64,000 bases of DNA from Falsihalocynthiibacter arcticus. Lineage in GTDB: Bacteria; Pseudomonadota; Alphaproteobacteria; Rhodobacterales; Rhodobacteraceae. Each line of letters begins with the position of its first letter. Position 1 is the stretch's first letter. A program made the position numbers and the translations under genes. The notes under the pieces are model-generated. The model was given only the letters and a program-made list of their open reading frames with translations. It did not search any database and was not told the origin of the DNA. The DNA lies in the NCBI RefSeq assembly GCF_000812665.2, contig NZ_CP014327.1, positions 744,001 through 808,000 of the forward strand. The letters are read 5' to 3'. Of the stretch, positions 58,188-64,000 are shown one piece after another.

Positions 58188-59055
58188 ATCCTGCCCCCTC
58201 AGTGATCCTTTTCACCGCTTTTTCGGGCCTCGGTTTTGGCCTTCTGACATTTTTAGGCTTCGGCGTGCCTGCAGTTACGGGCTGGATCGCCTTTGTGTCT
58301 TACTTCATCGCCTATGCGCTCGCGGTGGGAGGGCTTGTGGCCTCGACATTTCACCTCGGCAATCCAAAGAACGCGTTAAGAGCCTTTTCCCAATGGCGCA
58401 CTAGTTGGCTTTCACGCGAAGGCATCTTGGCGGTGAGCGCCCTTGGGACGATGGGGCTTTATGCCATTGGCGCGATATTTCTCGACCAACTTTGGTCAAC
58501 TTTGGGAGTAATAGGCGCCCTTTTGTCGATCACAACAGTCTTTTCAACATCCATGATCTACGCTCAGCTTGCGACGGTTCCCCGGTGGAATCATCCAATT
58601 ACAACGCTGTTATTTTTGGCGCTTTCCCTATCGGGGGGGCTTTGCTGGCTGGAAGAATTAGCCTCGCGATCCCCCTGCTTCTCGCCGCAGGAGGTGTACA
58701 AATCACCGCTTGGATTCTCGGAGATGCCCGCTTTGCCCAGCGCGGAACAACGCTGGAAACCGCCACAGGTCTTGGATTTCTCGGCAAAGTTCGTCTTTTT
58801 GAATCCCCGTATACGGGTGGGAATTATCTGCTCAACGAGATGGTCTATGTCGTTGGGCGCAAGCACGCTCAGCGATTAAGGGTCATCGCAGTTTTAGGGT
58901 TTTCGGTCATCCCTGCAGTTTTGCTTACACTCTCTCACAGTCACATTGCTGCGCTATTTGCAGTGATTTTTCACGTTGCCGGAGTGCTTGCGGCGCGCTG
59001 GCTCTTTTTCGCAGAAGCCGAGCACGTTGTTGGACTGTATTACGGCAAAAGGTAA
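58184..59055 (+). pseudogene. soeC: Sulfite dehydrogenase SoeC, membrane anchor, frameshifted
   Basis: NrfD/DmsC-type anchor. The first frame runs from ATG 58184 through MNPAPSVILFTAFSGLGFG to LLFLALSLSGG, and then loses homology. A second frame continues ALLAGRISLAIPLLLAAGGVQITAW to the stop at 59055. The switch is at a run of seven G (58633-58639); eight G would join them into one 290-residue, eight-helix protein. Function without repair is doubtful, though sequence error or slippage correction is possible. Confidence 0.85.
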
Positions 59056-59130
59056 CTTTTTTGGCCGCGCGTCCCTGTGGACATCACCACCTAGAGCCAG
59101 TTGGAATTGGGCACCCAACAGGCAACGCGA

Positions 59131-59595
59131 TCAAGGCTGTTTTTTACTAAGGATTGCAGCGTCGAGTACGGGTGAAAGCGAAAGGACGCGGGAAACCAAC
59201 CCTACTAGAAAAGCGGTGCTAATCCCAAACGTGAGCAAGCCCGTAACTGCCGCAAACGCTGCAAAAACGCGATGCTCCGGCCCTAAGGTGATATCCCCAT
59301 AGCCAAGGGTTGTAAAAGTCACGAGGGAAAAATAGACCGAGGTTGGCCAATCGGAAAAGGCACCAATATAGATAAAACTAATCGCCCAAATCCACACCTG
59401 AAGCGTGAGGGAAAAGACCACCATTACAAAGGTGACGCCAACAAAAATTGGTAACCGCCACGAGTAACTCAAGTTCTCAATGCGTTTGGAAAAATGCGGG
59501 ATTGCATCGACACTTTTTGACACAAGGACAACATGTAGAATTGCACAGAGGCTCAGTAGCCCAGTGCCCGAAAGTATTTGTCCCGTAAGTTCCAT
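59131..59595 (-). CDS. Two-helix potassium-channel-like protein
   Basis: 154 residues. Two or three N-terminal helices, then the pore: VYFSLVTFTTLGYGDITLG holds the K+ selectivity filter TLGYGD, followed by the inner helix. Ion_trans_2 family. Convergent with soeC and unrelated in function to it. Confidence 0.88.
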   Translation of the reverse strand: MELTGQILSGTGLLSLCAILHVVLVSKSVDAIPHFSKRIENLSYSWRLPIFVGVTFVMVVFSLTLQVWIWAISFIYIGAFSDWPTSVYFSLVTFTTLGYGDITLGPEHRVFAAFAAVTGLLTFGISTAFLVGLVSRVLSLSPVLDAAILSKKQP

Positions 59596-59762
59596 TGTAG
59601 TCCCACATTATTGAAGCCAAACATTATGGCGTAATTCTCTGGGCCGCAATCCTGTTCTCGCCACTACGTAGCACGTTAAAATCGCTCTTTGCACATCAAA
59701 AAGGCCTGCGGCCTTTTAGAAGCGGTGGGGTATTTGCCATGTGGTCAATGCCCCTTTACGCC

Positions 59763-61472
59763 TCAGACGACTTCGCCTTTACGCACTGCAGCTTCGACAG
59801 ATGCGATATCTTCAGCGCTTAAGTTATAATCTTTGGTTGCGGTTTCACTCGAGATGTACCCAAGGGCGAGGTCGCGCATCACTTGGGTTTTTGACCGCTC
59901 GTCGGGGTTTCCGTACCCCGCGCCACCAGGGAAGGCCATCATCACTTTGCGCCCATGCGGTACAAACTGCTTGCCTTTGCCTTTCATCTTGCTCCCATCA
60001 TCTTGGCCAATGGTTGTCGCAGCACCCGAACCGCCACCGCGGCGGCCGCGCGCCGGATGATCGACCCGATCTAGCATGGCTTGGAAATCGAACTCATAGC
60101 CGTCCTGCGCGCCCACGACCATGTATTGCCCCAAGCCGCCCCGTTGTTTCCCTGCGCCACCCGAGTCCGAACGCAATTCTTTGCGCCAGATAATAACCGG
60201 CCCCGCATGTTCGGTTGCCTCTACGGGCATTGTCATCACTCCGGAGGGAAAAGCCGTCGCATTCAGGCCGTCATGTGCGGGCCGTGCGCCAGAACCACCA
60301 GAGTTGAAGGTAAGCACTTCGGACCGGATAGCACCAGCCGGAGCAGGCGCGTCCATGCGTGGACGCAGCGAAACTTGGAAATTGCACAAACAGCCTGCAC
60401 CCTCGGCCGGTACAACGTTGGGCAAAATTTTGTCCAACGCGTTGTAAACCGTATCTGGTACAAAATGCCCAACGATATGACGCAATGCCACTGGGGCGGG
60501 ATGCAGCGCATTAACGATGCAGTTCTCCGGTGCCTTGATTTCGAATGGAGCCAAGGATGCCGCGTTGTTCGGGATTTCGGGCGCGATCGCGCACTTCAAT
60601 GCGTAACACGCATAGGCCTTGGCATAGACAAGCGGGCAATTGATGCCTTTGCGGTCCAAGCCAGACGTTCCCTCGAAATCGGAGATAATGCGGTCGGCTT
60701 CGATTGTGAGTTTGACCTTGAGAGTGATCGGATGGCTAAACCCGTCCACTGTCATTTCCCCCGTTGCCGACTTGCGCGGTAGTGCTGCAATCCGTTCAAT
60801 CGTCGCGCGACGTGAATTCTCAAGGATAAAGGTTGCAATACCGTCCAGGTCGCTCAGTTCGAATTCCGTCATCATGTCGATCAGGCGGCGGTGGCCAATT
60901 TCATTGCAAGCAGCCAAAGCATAGACGTCGCCAATAATCTGATCGGGTTCGCGCACATTGCCACGAATAATCGACACCAGCGTTTTGTCCACTTCGCCCG
61001 CAGCCGCGAATTTCATGATCGGAATATAGAGACCTTCCTCATAGACAGATGCAGCATCTGCGCCGAGCCCGCGTCCGCCGATATCAACGACGTGCGCTGT
61101 ACAAGCAAAGAAACCGACCAACAGCCCGTTGCAAAAGGAGGGCGTGACCATCGTGATGTCATGCAAGTGGCCCGTGCCTTGCCAAGGGTCGTTGGTAAGG
61201 TAGATATCGCCTTCGAAAATGTTCTGGCGACCAATTTTGCGAATAAAATGTGCAACCGCATCGGCCATTGCATTCACGTGGCCGGGCGTGCCCGTAACCG
61301 CCTGCGCAAGCATCCGGCCATGGCTGTCATAGACGCCAGCCGACAAATCGCCCGCTTCACGCACGGAAGTTGAGAAGGCCGTCCGCACCAGTGCTTGCGC
61401 CTGCTCTTCGACGATGGAAATCATTCGGTTCCACATGACTTGGTAGGCGACGTTGGAATGTTGTTTTGCCAT
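59763..61472 (-). CDS. Hydantoinase B/oxoprolinase-family protein
   Basis: 569 residues. The HyuB signature is complete: SIVEEQAQALVRTAFSTSVREAGDLSAGVYD, NDPWQGTGHLHDITMVTP, and the Gly-rich GGAGKQRGGLGQYMVV. It forms an ATP-dependent amidohydrolase or carboxylase with HyuA, acting on hydantoins, 5-oxoproline or acetophenone-type substrates; which one is unknown. HyuA gene starts upstream on the same strand. Confidence 0.92.
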   Translation of the reverse strand: MAKQHSNVAYQVMWNRMISIVEEQAQALVRTAFSTSVREAGDLSAGVYDSHGRMLAQAVTGTPGHVNAMADAVAHFIRKIGRQNIFEGDIYLTNDPWQGTGHLHDITMVTPSFCNGLLVGFFACTAHVVDIGGRGLGADAASVYEEGLYIPIMKFAAAGEVDKTLVSIIRGNVREPDQIIGDVYALAACNEIGHRRLIDMMTEFELSDLDGIATFILENSRRATIERIAALPRKSATGEMTVDGFSHPITLKVKLTIEADRIISDFEGTSGLDRKGINCPLVYAKAYACYALKCAIAPEIPNNAASLAPFEIKAPENCIVNALHPAPVALRHIVGHFVPDTVYNALDKILPNVVPAEGAGCLCNFQVSLRPRMDAPAPAGAIRSEVLTFNSGGSGARPAHDGLNATAFPSGVMTMPVEATEHAGPVIIWRKELRSDSGGAGKQRGGLGQYMVVGAQDGYEFDFQAMLDRVDHPARGRRGGGSGAATTIGQDDGSKMKGKGKQFVPHGRKVMMAFPGGAGYGNPDERSKTQVMRDLALGYISSETATKDYNLSAEDIASVEAAVRKGEVV

Positions 61473-61476
61473 GGGT

Positions 61477-63554
61477 TTAGCCTTTCACGATAACGTCGAT
61501 ACAGCCATCAGGCTGGCGAATTGCGCGGCGGGACGCCGGAACAATAATGGTGGTTTCATCCTCGGTAATGGCAGCGGGGCCCTGGGCCTCCTGCCCCTCT
61601 CCCATATCACTCCGCATGACGACGGCGCTGTCGATAAAGGCAGCTTGTGCGGGATCAAATATGCGCCGTCGGCCAGCGATGGGCGCGTCCCCTTTACGCG
61701 AGGCTGTGGCCACGCGCGCGACCTGTTCAGGGGGGTCGTCGCGTTGACCGACCATACCGTGATTTCGATATCCAAACCTTCGACTGTGCGGCCAAACAGT
61801 TTGGTATAATCTTCCTCAAACAAACGCTCAAACGTGGCCATATCTGGATTGGCCGCTTGTTCCGCCGTCAACATAATTGGGATTTCCCAGCCCTGCCCCG
61901 TATAGCGCATATAGGCTTTGAACTCGGGCAGGATCGTCGCTTCGGCATCGCAATTGCGCACAAAACCAGTGGCCTCGGATTGCAACTCCTCAAGCAGGGA
62001 TTTGATCCGGCCCCCATCAAAGCTCGACAGTTTCATATAAACGGAACGGTTCGCTTCAAAACTAAAGGGCGCGCGCAGGAAACCAATCGCCGAACCAACC
62101 CCAGCACCCGGTGGCACCAAAAGGCGCTCAACACCCAGCTTTTCACACAGGCGCCCTGCATGGAGTGGAGCTGCACCACCAAACGCAATCATCGTGTACT
62201 CACTCAAGTCTTCGCCATTTTCAACCGCATGCACCCGCGCAGCGTTCGCCATGTTTTCGTCGACAACTTCGGCAAGGCCAAAGGCGGCGGTGGCGGCATC
62301 CATATCGAGCACAGACCCCAATACTTCCATCAAGGCGGCCTCGGAGCCATTGACGTCGAGCTTAAACGATCCGCCGGCAAAGTTGTTTGAGTCCAGCTTG
62401 CCCAACACAAGATCAGCATCCGTCACCGCAGGCTTGGCTCCCCCACGGCCATAACACGCTGGTCCAGGTTCTGATCCTGCGCTTTCTGGTCCGACGCGGA
62501 TTTGGCGCATGCTGTCCACATGGGCGAGCGATCCGCCCCCCGCACCGATCTCGACCATATCAATCACAGGAATCGAAATTGGCATGCCGGATCCCTTTTT
62601 AAACCGATAGGTCCGCGCCACTTCAAAAACGCGCGAAGTCTTGGGTGTTTGATTTTTGATGAGACAAATCTTGGCGGTGGTGCCGCCCATATCAAACGAC
62701 AACACCTTATCCAGACCATATCCCGCCGCAATATGCGCCGCGAAGACCGCTCCCCCTGCTGGACCTGACTCGACCAGTCGCACGGGAAAGTCCGCGGCGT
62801 TTTCAATAGAGATAATCCCACCACCCGAGTGCATCAGGAAGATGTTGCAATCCACCCCTTCGCTGCGCAAACGCCCCTCAAGGCGACCCAAGTAGGACTT
62901 CATCAAAGGTTTAATATAGGCGTTCGCCACGACGGTATTGAACCTCTCATATTCACGCATTTGCGGGGACACTTCGGACGAGATCGACACCATAACATCT
63001 GGCATTTTCGCAACCAACACATCGCGCACCATCTTCTCGTGAGCGTCATTTAAATATGAATGCATCAAGCCAACCGCGACGCTTTCGTACCCTGCCTCAA
63101 TAATCTGGTCGACAAGGGCTTCAACTTCGGATCGATCAAGCGGGATTAACACCTCGCCACGGGCGTCCATGCGCTCCTCAACCGTATAGCGCATTTGGCG
63201 CGGCAGGAGAGGCTCGGGTAGGCATAGATTCAGATCATATTGTTCAAACCGAGACTCGGTGCGCATTTCGATGACGTCGCGAAATCCCTGTGTCGTAATC
63301 AGCGCAGTCTTGGCACCCCGTCGTTCAATCAGCGCATTGGTGGCCAGAGTGGTGCCGTGAATGATTTGGCCAATATCAGCGGGGGCAATGCCCGCCTTTT
63401 TGCACACTTGATGCAACCCGTCGATAATCGCGTTTTCGGGGGCAGAATAGGTTGTCAAAACCTTGGCCGAAAACTGTTGCCCATCCTTCTCAAGAACGAC
63501 ATCCGTGAACGTACCGCCAATATCGACGCCCAGCCGGTTTGATGATTTTAGCAT
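61477..63554 (-). pseudogene. Hydantoinase A/oxoprolinase-family protein, frameshifted
   Basis: The first 610 codons are clearly HyuA: RLGVDIGGTFTDVV (ATP site), GTTLATNALIERRGAKTALITTQGFRD, SFDMGGTTAKICLI and GVGSAIGFL. At a run of six C on the coding strand (61730-61735 on the + strand as G6) the frame changes, and the original C-terminus (PPEQVARVATASRKGDAPIAGRR..., to stop 61477) is in another frame. One more C restores the full protein of about 692 residues. It pairs with HyuB. A sequence error is possible. Confidence 0.86.
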
Positions 63555-63671
63555 GCAATAACCCCATATATTTTATGGGAGGATATGACCCAACATTAGA
63601 TAGTTGCAAATTATTTAATTCTATACAGGTGATAGATTTTATTTATCCTAGACCGCCTTTTGGCGACCATG

Positions 63672-64000
63672 TCATCCCCTCTGGAATTTCGCAGCACATT
63701 CTGCCGCTATTTCGGCGGCATGCCGCACAAACCGCGTGGCTTTCTCGGCATGGAATCGCGCTGCAAACTTCAACGGGCTGGGTCGCCAAGAATAGTGGAT
63801 TTCCACCAGCGTTTCCTCCGCTAACTGTGCTGCCACCACAGACCTCGGCAACACTGCAATCCCCATACCGTCCAATGCCATATGCACCGCCGCCGCCATA
63901 CTGTTTGATGGTGCGAGCCGCATCGCATCGCCCGCAGAATTACCAAATCTTTCCGACAACTCAAGATAGGCTTGGGTTTGGCGCGTATGTGTCAAGATCG
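63672..64000 (-). CDS. LysR-family regulator, C-terminal part
   Basis: The 5' end lies outside the window. The visible 109 codons are the last half of a LysR effector domain: SNSMAAAVHMALDGMGIAVLPRSVVAAQLAEETLVEI is characteristic. It lies upstream of the hydantoinase pair on the same strand and may control it. Confidence 0.8.
   Translation of the reverse strand, partial: ILTHTRQTQAYLELSERFGNSAGDAMRLAPSNSMAAAVHMALDGMGIAVLPRSVVAAQLAEETLVEIHYSWRPSPLKFAARFHAEKATRFVRHAAEIAAECAAKFQRG

Noticed and set aside
58633-58639. Programmed ribosomal frameshift in soeC
   Set aside because: There is no evident downstream stimulator and the family does not use one; tract slippage or read error is more likely.

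Overview
The window looks like a chromosome segment from a marine alphaproteobacterium of the Rhodobacterales (Roseobacter group). The support is the atpI-B-E-F'-F order, a MipZ division ATPase, a SoeABC sulfite dehydrogenase, a Hint-domain protein, two TRAP transporters and BluB. No rRNA, tRNA, prophage or CRISPR array was seen. Species was not assigned.

Layout. 1-2638: end of an HlyD/ABC-2 exporter. 2692-5924: katG divergent from oxyR. 5998-7639: quinone-reductase-like flavoprotein and a YbaY/META protein. 7730-10606: TRAP transporter (dctP, hairpin, dctQ, dctM). 10809-27153: surface-polysaccharide region with a multi-domain glycosyltransferase, remnants of a dTDP-3-amino-sugar pathway (FdtA and DegT types), two epimerases, an O-antigen ligase/polymerase and a Wzz/tyrosine-kinase chain-length regulator. 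27218-29946: F0 part of ATP synthase. 30125-33064: ArsR, DMT transporter, LysR and azoreductase. 33307-39866: ffh, GNAT, chorismate mutase, rpsP, bluB, rimM, trmD, rplS and rpmE. 39938-41220: small protein and mipZ. 41224-50045: RpiR regulator with a catabolic cluster (N-formylglutamate amidohydrolase family, TRAP transporter, glutamine-synthetase-like ligase, aldehyde dehydrogenase, Fe-alcohol dehydrogenase). 50218-54493: glycosyltransferase and alpha/beta-hydrolase-like gene separated by an IS630 element. 54634-59055: soeABC. 59131-59595: K+-channel-like protein. 59763-63554: hydantoinase/oxoprolinase pair. 63672-64000: end of a LysR gene.

The most striking property is the number of broken genes. 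The fdtA-like gene keeps one frame over its whole length but carries three TAA codons. The degT gene has a one-base insertion plus an in-frame TAG. The large glycosyltransferase (two sites), the Wzz/kinase, soeC and hyuA each read through if one base is restored, usually in a short homopolymer. The substitutions in the sugar genes look like true decay. The homopolymer shortenings could be sequence errors, and the two explanations need to be separated before biology is built on them.

The best candidate for an undescribed system is the 41-50 kb cluster. Its gene content fits uptake of a small molecule, gamma-glutamylation of an amine, stepwise oxidation of an alcohol to an acid, and amide hydrolysis. 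Other points are an IS630 copy that landed exactly in a stop codon and restored it, paired ArsR-type operators, three 11-bp CATATG repeats, and bluB lying inside a ribosomal-protein/tRNA-modification operon.
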